Below, piece by piece: positions 37,627 through 48,753 of a stretch of DNA of 64,000 nucleotides. The stretch's first letter is position 1; the number at the start of each line of letters is the position of its first letter. The notes beneath the pieces are model-generated. The model saw nothing but the letters and a program-made list of their open reading frames with translations, was not told the origin of the DNA and did no database searches. The DNA is from a secondary endosymbiont of Ctenarytaina eucalypti. Lineage in GTDB: Bacteria > Pseudomonadota > Gammaproteobacteria > Enterobacterales > Enterobacteriaceae. The stretch covers positions 558,001 through 622,000 of the forward strand of contig NC_018419.1 in assembly GCF_000287335.1 (NCBI RefSeq). Direction: 5' to 3'. The position numbers were made by a program, and so were the translations under genes.

Positions 37627-40071
37627 ATCCGGCGCTGCTAGAGGGAAAGTGCTTGCTTAATCTAAGAAAACAGCGAATAAAGATTGGGATCCATCTACAG
37701 GAACCCGTCAGTCTCTTCTTGCGTCTAGCGATAGACATGGTGAGCTATTGTATCAAGATCTTAATTACAGCATGAGTCAAATAAGTGCAATAACTCTACA
37801 TGTCATCACTCCCCATATCATCCATCAGGCATTGCCTAAAATTTAGAATCAGTTCCCGCACTGACGTCCGGTGTCTTCGTCATTAGAGACACGAAAGGCA
37901 GAATATCTTCGTTGCTCTTTAAGGAAAGAATCATAAGCTCGTTATATCTTTCAATGAGCAGCCTAAAGGCATCTAAAATAACCTTATGAGAAACTGTTGC
38001 ACTTCATGATCTACTTCGCTGAAAAAATACGCGTTTAGTAAATACAGCTTAACAGTCTTAGAATGTAGAAGAGATATAGGCATCTAGAAATACCTGCCAA
38101 CGACTATTAATCTACAGCTATCGTATCAAAAGCTTTGATTTATAGTGCTTTTATTTAGTCTAGCAACTTCAGTAAACGCTGTCCTTGTATTTAAGAGCTG
38201 TGATTATTAGTCAAGGATGCTATCCGTCTTCACCATCGCCATAGGTAAAAGAAGCTGTGGTGGGCCAGGTAAAAAGACTATACTGTGAGGTGATCTGAGC
38301 GCCCCATGATTTACGAGAGGCCTATTTAAGATAATGAAAGAACGATTTTGGCTGAAAGACAGAAGATGGGTTGATCTTTAGTGTCTCAACGGCTTTCTTG
38401 AAAAGTGCATATTAGGCAATTGCTGCTTCAGGCTTACTACATATATTATAATTAATAATGTTTATGACATCGCTAATGATGTGGATTAATGCATGGAAAA
38501 TGAAAACCCGCTCTCAGGCAGGGGATTACTCTAACGGAGTAAATAGACGCATCAGCTATATTCTACTGCTCACTGGATAAAAGAAACCGCTTTTCAAAAG
38601 AGCTAAAGATGGTTTTTACTCAGAATCGCTGTTATCCATCAAAGTGGTCATATAAGCGTTATAAGCTCTTTAGTGAGAATGAAAAGAGGATATAATTTTT
38701 CGCGCTTGGGACTGGATAGGATCGCATTGACTGCATATGTAAAATAATTGAAGGTGGAGCTAAAATTTGCGTACTATGATTTGAGAAGTCAAACCTACGA
38801 TGACAGTTTGCTGAATAAGAATGTGAAAACATGCAATGCAATTCCGGAGTAATACCTGATGACACTTAGCTGTATACGTTACAGTTCCAGAAGACAGGAC
38901 ACCCCGGTAGCATGGGCTCAACAAATTCATTATTCAGGTGTAAGATGCATATGACAGTAGATAGGCAGACATATGCAATCATTTATATAGATTTATCGCA
39001 CATATGAACTGCTAAACAATGCATGTGCTTTTCTGAGTTTAATAAAACAACTCCTCACCGGTAGATCCGGAAGGCGTCAGCTAATGATGCTTGCAATACA
39101 CATATATGTTATGATGCTTCCTTCAGGGAGAAATAAAGCGGCGCGCCCCATCACGGCAGTGCATAGCATATCTTCCATCTTTTTACTATGAGCACACCTA
39201 CACGATAAAATAGTAGCAGCTGAGAACAGCATGCATGATGCTTAGATAAAAGCCGTTAATTATTGCACCAGCCCTCATGCTTTGCAGAAAACCCTGTTCG
39301 GAGTCAATACACGTTCGAATGATCATCTGATTTTAGGTGATTTAGATGTGCCCGGAGGCGAGGCGTTGGTAATAACCAAAAAACGCGCCTGGATTACAGC
39401 ATAAAGTATGCTGCACGCTGTTCCCGGCGTATATAGAAATATTTTGCTAACTTGCAAAAAAACGGGCGCATCTGCAACTCCTTCCTAAGGGCTCAATAAC
39501 ATACTTGTACGTTTAAGCAATACACTAGCGCACTGCATTAAAAACAGACAATGTCTTCCTTAAAAAACAACATCTAATAGCACATAATATTGCGATTCAG
39601 ACTCGCCTTGCACTCAAGATGAATCCTCTTAATGCCTGCACAGTATTGCACGGTCATAAACGTTCTTTAGATCACTCATGGAGACTACTAAATCCCATGC
39701 ATCAACAGCAATGCATGACAGACCACGGGGCACTCATTCGGCTCATTCAGCAACTAGAAATAGTCTATAAGCGCTTTTCTTGCAACATTGGTTCTTGTCT
39801 CTATGACTTTCTGATTTACCTAAAAATATCGTAAGACTCATCTCTAGCACTAACGATTTCCCAAGCAACCTGCTGGCAAAAGAGTGCAGGCAATATCTTT
39901 CAAAAAATAGAGACGTGATTATGCAAAATTATGATTTTTATGTATCCTTAAAAACTTTGCTGCATACCACTAACGCAGGGAATGTTTTCTCTGCCGTCAA
40001 TAAGAAAAGATTTTACCAAAAGAGAGAATCAGTTAAACTTCACACTTCTAGCCACGATCATAGAGTCTATG
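37627..40071. other. Eroded intergenic region between yheO remnant and ung
   Basis: About 2.4 kb without a gene. fkpA, slyX and slyD, found near yheO in other enterics, are not readable. A GC-richer patch at 39350-39430 shares a loose 35-base similarity with 50993-51030. The frame remains open upstream of ung from 39982 but is not conserved there. Confidence 0.55.
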
Positions 40072-40755
40072 ATGACAAAAATACTCACCTGGAGTCATAC
40101 TCTCGAGAAAGAAAAAAACCTGCCTTACTTTCAGGAAACGCTGGCTTTTGTCGCCAGGGAACGCGCAAAGGGCATTATTGTCTATCCACCGAAAAAGGAT
40201 GTATTTAATGCTTTACGTTTCACGGAGTTGAATGCGGTAAAAGTAGTAATCCTCGGCCAAGATCCGTATCACGGCCCCAATCAGGCCCATGGCCTCGCTT
40301 TTTCCGTAAAACCACACGTCCCCGTACCGCCTTCATTGCTCAATATCTATAAAGAACTTGCTAGGAGCATCCCCGGCTTTTCCATGCCTAAACATGGCTG
40401 TCTACAGAGCTGGACGGAACAAGGCGTCATGTTGCTCAATACCGTGCTGACCGTGGAAGCAGGAAAGGCCCATTCCCATGCCCATCTAGGTTGGGAAACT
40501 TTTACGGATCAGGTCATTCAAATACTGAATACATACCGTGAGGGAATCGTGTTTTTACTGTGGGGTTCTCGTGCTCAGGCAAAAAAAAAGATCATTGACC
40601 CTAAACGGCACTATGTGCTTAAAGCAGCGCATCCTTCTCCTCTTTCTGCACCGCGCGGCTTCTTTGGCTGTGATCATTTTTCCCGAACTAATCTCCTGCT
40701 ACAACACCAAGACCAAAAGCCTATCGATTGGATGCCAGCGCTAATAGTCATTTAA
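40072..40755 (+). CDS. ung: Uracil-DNA glycosylase
   Basis: Ung excises uracil from DNA, which arises by cytosine deamination or dUTP incorporation. The product is 227 residues from the ATG at 40072, where MTKILTW aligns with E. coli MANELTW. The frame is open 90 bases further upstream, but that part has no counterpart. The catalytic Asp64 in [30 protein letters not shown] and the catalytic His in [17 protein letters not shown] are all present. The ribosome binding site is weak. It is the only DNA-repair gene in the window. Confidence 0.97.
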   Translation: MTKILTWSHTLEKEKNLPYFQETLAFVARERAKGIIVYPPKKDVFNALRFTELNAVKVVILGQDPYHGPNQAHGLAFSVKPHVPVPPSLLNIYKELARSIPGFSMPKHGCLQSWTEQGVMLLNTVLTVEAGKAHSHAHLGWETFTDQVIQILNTYREGIVFLLWGSRAQAKKKIIDPKRHYVLKAAHPSPLSAPRGFFGCDHFSRTNLLLQHQDQKPIDWMPALIVI

Positions 40756-41014
40756 CGGTGGCTGAATCCTTCTCTGCGCATCTAATTAGTAAAAAAAGAT
40801 AGTGTTCTTGTGGTCCTCAGGGCCCAAAGAAACACATAACCGGGTCGCGTCAACGACAAGATAAAAAAGTAAGGTAGGTAACACATTATGGGCGTCTTTA
40901 CAAGACATAGCGCGAGAATGTGATAATATAACGTATGATTATGAATCTCCTGATCGTTAAGTTACACTATTTCATCTGGCTTTTCTCTCTCATATCTCTT
41001 TGAAAGCAGCACTA

Positions 41015-41602
41015 TCAGCTTTTTGCTTTTGATACCACAACCATCGCGGGTCGGATCAGGCGGCCATGAAGCGTATAGCCTTTTTGCATCACCCTCATCA
41101 CTTGATTGGGCTCGTATTCGTCAGACTCCATCAGGGTCATTGCTTGATGTATGTCGGGACTAAACGGGACGCGCGTATCGCCCACCACATCAAGACCGAA
41201 CTTACTTAAGGTATCCAGAAATGCTTTCAGTGTCAGTTCAATTCCTTCAATAGTTGCCGCTAACTCGCTATTGTTTTTGTCCAACATAACTAGCGCGCGC
41301 TCCAAGTTATCGATCACCGGTAATAGTTCCACAGAAAAACGTTCGAGCGCAAACTTATGGGCTTTCTCAACATCCTGCTCACTTCGGCGGCGCACGTTTT
41401 CTATTTCCGCTTTAGCGCGTAGCACGTTATCGCGCTCGCGCTGTTGCGTTTGGGAAAGAGCGGCTTCTAGTTCCAAAATACGCTCGTCTCTCGGGTCTAA
41501 GATAGAAGGCGTTTCTAGTATCGCTTCCGCTTTCTGCTCTTGCTCTAGATCAGTCTCTTGTGAGACTTGTTCGTCAAGGGTGTTCTCTTCTTTACTACTC
41601 AT
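41015..41602 (-). CDS. grpE: Nucleotide exchange factor GrpE
   Basis: GrpE releases ADP from DnaK in the DnaK-DnaJ-GrpE chaperone cycle and acts as a thermosensor. The 195-residue protein (E. coli 197) has an acidic, poorly conserved N-terminus, a long coiled-coil segment around [20 protein letters not shown], and a conserved C-terminal beta domain ([32 protein letters not shown]). It is divergent from nadK, as in other enterics. A good sigma-32 promoter lies upstream. Confidence 0.97.
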   Translation of the reverse strand: MSSKEENTLDEQVSQETDLEQEQKAEAILETPSILDPRDERILELEAALSQTQQRERDNVLRAKAEIENVRRRSEQDVEKAHKFALERFSVELLPVIDNLERALVMLDKNNSELAATIEGIELTLKAFLDTLSKFGLDVVGDTRVPFSPDIHQAMTLMESDEYEPNQVMRVMQKGYTLHGRLIRPAMVVVSKAKS

Positions 41603-41647
41603 AATGAGCGTTCTCCGCGGTTCAGTATTATTCTCCCTAGTCCGATT

Positions 41648-41676
41648 ATTATGGGGATGAATAGTAGGGATTCAAT
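41648..41676 (-). promoter_or_regulatory. Sigma-32 (heat-shock) promoter of grpE
   Basis: On the minus strand a -35 element ATTGAAT (41670-41676), a 13-base spacer and a -10 element CCCCATAAT (41648-41656) match the sigma-32 consensus (CTTGAAA, CCCCAT-T). They lie 46 bases before the grpE ATG and closely resemble the promoter at the same place in E. coli. Heat-shock control of grpE is therefore likely kept. Confidence 0.8.
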
Positions 41677-41726
41677 AGATGACGCATAATGAAGCTTGTA
41701 AAAATACGTCAGGGCGAAACAATCAA

Positions 41727-42611
41727 ATGACTACCCCCTTTCACACTATCGGCATCATCGGACATCCGCGTCACTTGAATGGACTCGCCATTCATGAAAT
41801 TCTTTACCACTGGCTGAAAGAGAAACTATATCAAGTAATTATAGAAAATCAGATCGCCCACGATCTGATGTTGAATCAGGCTATAAAAGGTAGTGTGGCC
41901 GATATTGGCCAGAAAGCCGATCTAGCGATCGTGGTAGGTGGTGATGGTAACATGCTGAGCGCAGCGCGCATATTAGCGGATTATGATATCAAAGTTATTG
42001 GCATCAACCGGGGAGCTCTTGGTTTTTTAACCGACCTAGATCCCGACTCAGCGCTTATGCAATTATCCGACGTACTAGCGGGGCACTTTCGTACGGAAAA
42101 ACGCTTCTTGCTCGAAGTGCAGGCCTACCGAGACAATGTCTGCGGGCGGCTAAGCCGCGCCATTAACGAGGTGGTCTTGCATCCTGACAAAGTGGCGCAT
42201 ATGATTAAGTTCGAAGTGTATATTGATGACGCTTTTGCGTTTTCTCAACGTTCTGATGGCCTGATCATCGCCACACCAACCGGATCTACGGCGTATTCCC
42301 TCTCTGCGGGTGGACCAATACTAACGCCGCCAGTGGATGCGATCGCGCTAGTACCAATGTTCCCGCATAGCCTCTCCTCACGTCCGTTAGTTATTCACGG
42401 CAGTAGTACTATACGCTTAAAGTTTTCTCAACGAACCCCGGCTCTCAAAATTAGCTGTGATAGTCAGATAGCTTTGCCTATACAGGAGGGTGAAGAGATT
42501 TTTATCCGCCGAAGTGAGCACTATCTCGATTTAATTCATCCAAAAGATTATAATTATTTCAATACTTTAAGCAGAAAGCTTGGCTGGTCGAAAAATTATT
42601 TGAAATTTTAA
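41727..42611 (+). CDS. nadK: NAD kinase
   Basis: NadK phosphorylates NAD to NADP and is the only known route to NADP in enterics. From the ATG at 41727 the protein has 294 residues (E. coli 292); [16 protein letters not shown] aligns with E. coli MNNHFKCIGIVGHPRH. An upstream ATG at 41679 is not supported. The catalytic GGDGNML (Asp73), [21 protein letters not shown] and [22 protein letters not shown] blocks are intact. It ends [11 protein letters not shown]. It is divergent from grpE. recN and bamE, the usual neighbours, are not readable downstream. Confidence 0.97.
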   Translation: MTTPFHTIGIIGHPRHLNGLAIHEILYHWLKEKLYQVIIENQIAHDLMLNQAIKGSVADIGQKADLAIVVGGDGNMLSAARILADYDIKVIGINRGALGFLTDLDPDSALMQLSDVLAGHFRTEKRFLLEVQAYRDNVCGRLSRAINEVVLHPDKVAHMIKFEVYIDDAFAFSQRSDGLIIATPTGSTAYSLSAGGPILTPPVDAIALVPMFPHSLSSRPLVIHGSSTIRLKFSQRTPALKISCDSQIALPIQEGEEIFIRRSEHYLDLIHPKDYNYFNTLSRKLGWSKNYLKF

Positions 42612-44360
42612 CTAGAAAGCTTCACGTGATTTTTTGAAGCAAGTAGAGCTCATTGTCTATGGTCGCTAGTCAGGCTATTATTAGTGCTGCGGACACTGTG
42701 TCCCCTTTTCTACCCGAGTACTACGGCTCAGTGCCGTGACTGTTGCCGTCGCCTCGACTTCCTGTGAATTATATGGTGACTCAATAGTACCTCAGACTCA
42801 GAGGAGCGACCCAAAAATATTTGGAACGGAAACCGAATTTTCTACGCTAGTAAAGAGGCATGTGATCGCCTACTATCTTTTCCTAAAGATCATGAGCGCG
42901 GCTCAGATACCGCACTGCAGTCATGTGATGGTGCTCGGATAGCAGGGAATGGCACTAAATATTGCATACCCCACCACGGCACACTCGGTAGCGATATTCC
43001 TTCCTAAATAAGAGATCATAACAATAACGTGTTTCATGAACATAGTCAGTCGACGACTCTCTTATTTTCGGATTTCTTGGTTTTATAAAAACCGATCGAA
43101 TGCGGATAAAATAAATGACAAGCCCACTGCAGCAATAGCACTATGATGCCAGAAATCTGCAAAGAAAATTTTATGCATAGCGCACGCAACCGCTAGATAT
43201 CAGCTTAGGTTATGTCCCGTTTTTTAGACACCCTTTAGCGGAATTATTGTGCTCCTACACAAAACATTATCAGCCCGTTATTAGTAATGAATAAATCAGT
43301 TATTTCAGAATATGTTATTATGTGCATACTAAGCGATATTGTCTTTTTTTTGATTCCTAATCCTAGCATAATCTGGGCGTCTTAGTGGTCACTTAATTAA
43401 GTGTAAAAATCGAGTCAACAGAGGTATTTCTACAAACTCGTACGAAAGGTCGAAAACTTTTCGTATCATTAATAATATGTTGATGCAATAGCTGAGATGT
43501 ATAGTAGTTGGGCACGTTATCTCCCAAAAGTATCCTCTTTCGATGCAGGGATGCTTAACTCATGCATCTAGTTTGTCAAAGTCGAGCGCAGCTCTAGGGT
43601 CTGGTTCTACGTAGACCCGCCAGTAACGTTAAATGTTTTCTTTCTCATCAGCGATAAATTTACAGCGATATCTCTAAGCAGCCCATCCGCTGCTGATCTA
43701 AAGTCTTTGTTTATTCAACACCGTATCTATATATGAGGTGATTTGCAAGCCCTATAGATCTAAAACTCCCCTTGTTCGGTTTCAAACACTTCTGAGTGTT
43801 ATCTCTAAGTCTATGTGACGATAGTGCGCGCCGGTAGGCTAGTTGATAGTCCTGCGCATACCGCTTGAAAGCACTTCTACTAAAGAATGCCGCGCATGAT
43901 CCGCTTTACGAAACAACACCTACGGCTGGCTCTGCAGACCTTGCGCGCTCTATTTTATTCAATCAATCCTTCTGGCAGAAGGTAAGTGCTTTCTGCTGAG
44001 CAAGCCACATATAGTCACTTATATAGTATCGATGACTTTACATCTGTCGCACCTGGGTGCGCGTATCAACACTTTCTTTTCGTTTATGTACACTTAACAA
44101 CATAAGAAGCAAGCGCTAGAATATAGTCATTACTTTTTTAGTAACGATCGTATCTACGTTAGTAGTTATCTTTTCTGGGTGCTCCTGCGTTGCTTCCCGT
44201 CGGGGAAGGGCATCTCCTTATTGGAGCTGGGTTGCACAAAGCTCTGCTCTAATGATCGGCAATCTGCATGCATGTAGATCATCGGCCTTTTGTTTAACCT
44301 ATCCGTCGGGATCGAAGGAATCACGTACATCTGTTATCTTTAGATATATCATTAATAAAT
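42612..44360. other. Eroded intergenic region between nadK and hemD
   Basis: About 1.7 kb without a supportable gene. A 68-codon plus-strand frame at 42736-42942 sits where bamE or recN could have been, but its similarity to BamE is too slight to call. hemX and hemY, which follow hemD in E. coli, are not found. Confidence 0.55.
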
Positions 44361-45101
44361 TTAGAGCAATACACGCATCAATGCATCGTTGTCTGCTGCA
44401 TTCGCCACTACTATGTCTGTCCATCCCAATTGATGAGCAAGTATGGCTAAACGTTTGCTCACTACTATCAGACGGCATTGCGTCAGCCAGGCTCGACAAT
44501 AATATGTCGGCATTAAAGTATAAAATTGTTGTAACATTTCACCACTGGTTATCACCAGTGTATCTATGCCCAGCATTCGAATACGCCGCCCCTGCTCTTC
44601 GCCATCATAATGTATTGGACTTCGACGATAGCATTCGCAATAGGTAGTCTGCACGCCGCGCTGACGCAAAGTCTGTTCGAGTACCTCCCGACCACCATTA
44701 CCACGTAGGATTAGCGCGCGCTTACCATTGATGCGCTCTAGCGCGGGCAGTCGAAGCAAATCCTCGCTGGTTTCTCCCTTATCGGGGTAGCTAACCCGCA
44801 ATCCAATGAGTGTATACAGCCGTAAGCTAGTACTGCGCCCTACGGCATAATACTGCAATTCGTCGGGCCAACTGACGCCCTTCTGTGTTAGCCAGGGGTG
44901 GGCGTAGTTGATTGCATGCTGTGAGACGATAAAGAGTAAATCGCCGGAAGATAAATCAGCGAGCCGTTGCGGAAGATGCGGTAAATCATACCCTGGGGTA
45001 AAGTTGATAAGCGGCAGGTGCCACGCGGTTTTTCCTCGAGCGTGAAGCTTCCGCACCAGCTGTTCACCTGCAGGTGCTGGTCGGGTGACTAAAATGCTCA
45101 T
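44361..45101 (-). CDS. hemD: Uroporphyrinogen-III synthase
   Basis: HemD closes hydroxymethylbilane to uroporphyrinogen III, inverting ring D, in tetrapyrrole synthesis. The 246-residue protein equals E. coli HemD in length. [15 protein letters not shown], the central [36 protein letters not shown] and the ending [11 protein letters not shown] are well conserved. Its ATG overlaps the hemC stop (ATGA), so the two are translationally coupled. Confidence 0.97.
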   Translation of the reverse strand: MSILVTRPAPAGEQLVRKLHARGKTAWHLPLINFTPGYDLPHLPQRLADLSSGDLLFIVSQHAINYAHPWLTQKGVSWPDELQYYAVGRSTSLRLYTLIGLRVSYPDKGETSEDLLRLPALERINGKRALILRGNGGREVLEQTLRQRGVQTTYCECYRRSPIHYDGEEQGRRIRMLGIDTLVITSGEMLQQFYTLMPTYYCRAWLTQCRLIVVSKRLAILAHQLGWTDIVVANAADNDALMRVLL

Positions 45102-46039
45102 TGCGGCTCTTGAGCATGATACACTTGAGCCAAAATGGTCCGGGCGCCGCGATCCAGCAGCTCCTCGGCCAGGCGTAGGCCAAGCTGCTCTGCCTGCTCT
45201 ATCGGCACGCGCCCTTCAGTACGGATGACGATACTACCGTCCGGCGACCCCACTAGAGCACGAAGCCATACTTCATCGCCATCTAGCACAGCATAACTGC
45301 CTAGAGGCACCTGGCACCCGCCCTGTAAACGGCCGTTCATTGCGCGTTCAGCGCCCACGCACAAGGCAGTGTCCCTATGATGAAGCGGAGCCAGTAGTGC
45401 TAACGTGTTGATGTTATCCAGCCGACATTCGATGCCAAGCGCCCCTTGGCCGATCGCCGGCAGGAAATCGGCCGGATCGATAGCCTGACGAATGCGATCC
45501 CCCAGACCTAGGCGCTCTAAGCCAGCGACCGCTAAAATAACCGCATCAAAATCGCCTCGATCGAGTTTCGCTAACCGAGTGCCAATATTGCCTCGCAGAT
45601 CGCGTAGCTGAAGATCAGGACGGCGAGCGCGAAGCTGACACTGCCTGCGCAAACTTGAAGTACCGATAATCGCGCCAGACGGCAGCGCATCAAGACTAGG
45701 ATAGCGTGGGCTAACAAAGGCGTCGCGGGGATTACCGCGCTCGCACAGTACACAAACTCCAAGGCCATCAGGAAAAGATATGGTGAGATCCTTCATCGAA
45801 TGCACGGCAATATCAGCGCGCTGTTCCATCAGCGCCCATTCCAATTCCTTCATAAATAATCCCTTGCCGCCGATCGTTGCCAGCGGGGTGTCTAGGATCG
45901 TGTCGCCGCGGGTGACTAGAGGCACCAAGGGAACTTGCAAATGAGGGTGATGTCGCAGCAATGCATCTCGCACGTACGCCGCCTGACAAAGAGCTAGGGG
46001 GCTCTGACGGGTGGCAATTCTGATGAGATTGTCTTGCAT
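45098..46039 (-). CDS. hemC: Porphobilinogen deaminase (hydroxymethylbilane synthase)
   Basis: HemC polymerises four porphobilinogen units into hydroxymethylbilane. At 313 residues it matches E. coli in length. [30 protein letters not shown] and [12 protein letters not shown] are present. The cysteine carrying the dipyrromethane cofactor lies in GGCQVPLGS (about residue 242). The ATG at 46039 aligns with the family start; a TTG four codons upstream is not needed. It is divergent from cyaA with a 290-base gap and overlaps hemD by four bases. In this gene I counted eight CTAG sites, far more than is usual in an enteric. Confidence 0.98.
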   Translation of the reverse strand: MQDNLIRIATRQSPLALCQAAYVRDALLRHHPHLQVPLVPLVTRGDTILDTPLATIGGKGLFMKELEWALMEQRADIAVHSMKDLTISFPDGLGVCVLCERGNPRDAFVSPRYPSLDALPSGAIIGTSSLRRQCQLRARRPDLQLRDLRGNIGTRLAKLDRGDFDAVILAVAGLERLGLGDRIRQAIDPADFLPAIGQGALGIECRLDNINTLALLAPLHHRDTALCVGAERAMNGRLQGGCQVPLGSYAVLDGDEVWLRALVGSPDGSIVIRTEGRVPIEQAEQLGLRLAEELLDRGARTILAQVYHAQEPQ

Positions 46040-46329
46040 AGTCAGTACCAATGTGGCTATTCACAAATAATCATAACACCAATAGTACAAACTATCATTT
46101 TTCAAGGCGATTGAGCAAACTTGAAAGGAAAAAAGGAATAACAATCTACTCTTAAGGAAAGTATTATGCTCTATGAGATGTTTCTTAACTTTCCTTTACG
46201 GTCCATCAATGAGATGTTAAATTTAGCACATTTTCAGCATGCGCCGGTCTATAAAGCCGCCACTTCAGTACGCCGTCTCGGGTAAGAAATAAGTTTCTCT
46301 AACAGACCGGGGTAATCAAAACAGACGTC

Positions 46330-47526
46330 TTGCGCTTCTACATCCAGACCTTGCAACAGAGACTAGATGCGATTAACCAACTGCGGGTGGATCGCGCGTT
46401 GGCGGCCATGGGGCCGGACTTTCAAAAAGTGTACAGTCTACTGTCAATTTTACTACATTTTCATCACTCAATGCTTCCGGGCTACCTGGACGGTAATGTG
46501 CCCCACGGAATCTGTTTTTATTCTCCCGCAGCAACTCATAGCGCCTTGCTTGACAATATCAGTCGCCAGGCTGGAACAGTGATAGCACCCCCGGATAGTA
46601 GCGAACGGCCGATCACGGGCGTTTATTCTATGGGCAGCACCTCTTCTATAGGACAGAATGCAAATTCTGATCTTGACATCTGGGTATGCCACCAGTCCTG
46701 GTTGGATAAAGCAGAACGTGCTCAATTGCAGCGCAAGTGTGATTTACTAGAGCAGTGGGCAATACGCCAGGGCGTAGACGTCAACTTATTCTTGATAGAT
46801 GAAAACCGTTTTCGCCATAAAAAAAGCGGGAGTGGGGGCGATGAGGACTGTAGCGCTACCCAGCACATCCTTCTTCTGGATGAATTCTATCGAACTGCCG
46901 TTCGGATGGGCGGTAAGCGTATTTTATGGAACATGGTGCCGGGCGCCGAAGAGACTCATTACGACGAATATGTTTTATCGCTGTACTCCCGCGGCGCACT
47001 AACACCAAACGAGTGGCTCGATTTGGGCGGACTCGGCCCCTTATCAGTGGAAGAGTATTTCGGTGCCAGCCTTTGGCAATTATATAAAAGCATTGACTCA
47101 CCTTACAAGGCAGTAATGAAAACACTGCTTCTAGAGGCCTACTCCTGGGAGTCTCCCCATACTGAACTGCTGGCGATGAAGAGTAAACAGCGTCTACATG
47201 ACGGAGAAATTGTTTCTTTCGGACTCGATCCCTACTGCATGATGTTAGAACGGCTAACATATTACCTAACCCAAATAAACGACATGCGGCGTCTAGATAT
47301 GGTGCGACGCTGCTTTTATCTGAAAGTGTGCGAAAAATTATCGAAGGATCCAACAGGCGCTCCCTGGCGCCGTGAAATCTTGACACAGTTAGTTACTAGT
47401 TGGGGTTGGGGTGAGGCACGACTGAAAATGCTAGATGATCGTGTGAATTGGAAGATAGGCCAAGTGCGTGAGGTGCATAATGAGCTGCTAGACGCTATGA
47501 TGCAGAGTTACCGAAATCTGATCTAA
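46330..47526 (+). CDS. cyaA: Adenylate cyclase, catalytic N-terminal half only
   Basis: Class I adenylate cyclase, converting ATP to cAMP. The open frame starts with TTG at 46330, the same unusual start as E. coli cyaA, and runs 398 codons. E. coli CyaA has about 848. The nucleotidyltransferase motif [18 protein letters not shown], with Asp114 and Asp116, is intact. The frame ends in TAA right after [11 protein letters not shown], where E. coli continues RFARRNN. The kept part follows E. coli closely without gaps. In E. coli, catalysis lies in the N-terminal half and the C-terminal half mediates glucose-linked control. The gene could still make an unregulated enzyme, or be in early decay. It is divergent from hemC as usual. 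Confidence 0.85.
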   Translation: MRFYIQTLQQRLDAINQLRVDRALAAMGPDFQKVYSLLSILLHFHHSMLPGYLDGNVPHGICFYSPAATHSALLDNISRQAGTVIAPPDSSERPITGVYSMGSTSSIGQNANSDLDIWVCHQSWLDKAERAQLQRKCDLLEQWAIRQGVDVNLFLIDENRFRHKKSGSGGDEDCSATQHILLLDEFYRTAVRMGGKRILWNMVPGAEETHYDEYVLSLYSRGALTPNEWLDLGGLGPLSVEEYFGASLWQLYKSIDSPYKAVMKTLLLEAYSWESPHTELLAMKSKQRLHDGEIVSFGLDPYCMMLERLTYYLTQINDMRRLDMVRRCFYLKVCEKLSKDPTGAPWRREILTQLVTSWGWGEARLKMLDDRVNWKIGQVREVHNELLDAMMQSYRNLI

Positions 47527-48460
47527 TGCACACCCACACAACCACTTCAGCATGAGCGCAAGCCCGGAAGGATATAGGTGTGCTAACCTGCAAGCTATGC
47601 GAAAGCCTGTGAAGCGACGACAGGCAAAGTGAAGTTACTTCACAATCCATAGAGCTGATTAAATCTGTCGGAACCGTACTTGACGTAAACACACCCCTAT
47701 CAGGGGGTCGATTCAATTCCTCTAGACGCTATTGATCTAACCTATCCCCGTCGATGGACAGGATCAATCACCATGAGCCGCTAAAACATAATCGCTATCG
47801 CAATCAATTATTAGCCTTGGCCTGGCGTAACGAGTTGTTAACCTGATCGCCAGATGTATCTTCAGAAAAGCAATGCCTACGATAACACCATACTGAATGC
47901 AATGATCTCTTATGTTACCCACTACTTTCTATGACGCATGTCGATACCGACACCAGATAAACTCTATAGCCCCTCCGCAATCTGTCATGTAGCGATTATT
48001 ATCAATCCAGCGCGCGCTCTAATAGTAGCATTTTATAACTAAGTTATGCATATCGATTGTCGTAATCTGGACGTTTTCGCTTCAATCAGCATCGGTATCA
48101 TTTGGAGAGTATCGATCTATTCTATCGCAACACTTGGCATAAAGTGCACATTTCGCATTTCCCCGGTAAGCAGGTAGCGTTGTCGGAAGGGGATGAATAG
48201 ACATGCGCAGTAAAACACATCAGGACGCCCCTCGAAATCAGGCAGAGATCTTCTGTTATAGTGAGCATTTACGCCGGCCTATTCCCAGCCCGGATTCAGA
48301 TATTGGTTTGCAGATATATCGAGCCACCTCCCTTTTAATCAAAAGGATAATTTATAATGCAATCGCGTAATGTAACGGGACAGAACCGCTGACTTTTTAT
48401 CTCCTGAGTGTTGGTGTACAGCAAATAAAAAGCTTCGTAGCGTTATGCAGGATGATCGCT
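47527..48460 (+). pseudogene. cyaA: Decayed C-terminal half of cyaA
   Basis: Downstream of the cyaA stop the former regulatory half can still be traced in shifting frames with many stops: RKDIGVLTCKL (E. coli PQDIGVLTRKL), EPLKHNRYRNQLLALAWRNE ([20 protein letters not shown] region), ESIDLFYRNTWHKV (GSVDLLYRNSWNEV), HQDAPRNQAEIFCYSEHLR (HQDAAPPDSVEVFCYSQHLR) and SVGVQQIKSF (NVSVQKLENA region). The order is that of E. coli CyaA. The end is approximate; the extreme C-terminus is not readable. Confidence 0.88.
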
Positions 48461-48753
48461 AACAATACGCTGCATAGACACTCGTCATGCGGATCGTGGT
48501 CAAGAAAATCACTTCTTCACCTTTCTTTGAAAGAATCGCATTTTTAGAAAGCATGTTCTAAATGCTACTCTCTGGATACTAATTTGTTGTATAAAGTATG
48601 AGGAGCATGACTTCTTTCATATAGGTGTTAGAAAAAACAATGATCGTTGTTGGTGCCCGGCGTTCTTATAGGGGATAACGTCATAATTCTACATTATAGA
48701 GAACACACGCATCACAAGACCGACGGTATATTATTGGCTGCTTTAACACACTC

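Noticed and set aside
41151-41660. 169-codon plus-strand frame
   Set aside because: Antisense to grpE, low-complexity serine-rich shadow.
42736-42942. Possible bamE remnant downstream of nadK
   Set aside because: Only SDP and FGT spacing resemble BamE; no lipobox or continuous similarity.
46856-47386. 176-codon minus-strand frame
   Set aside because: Antisense to the intact cyaA catalytic region.
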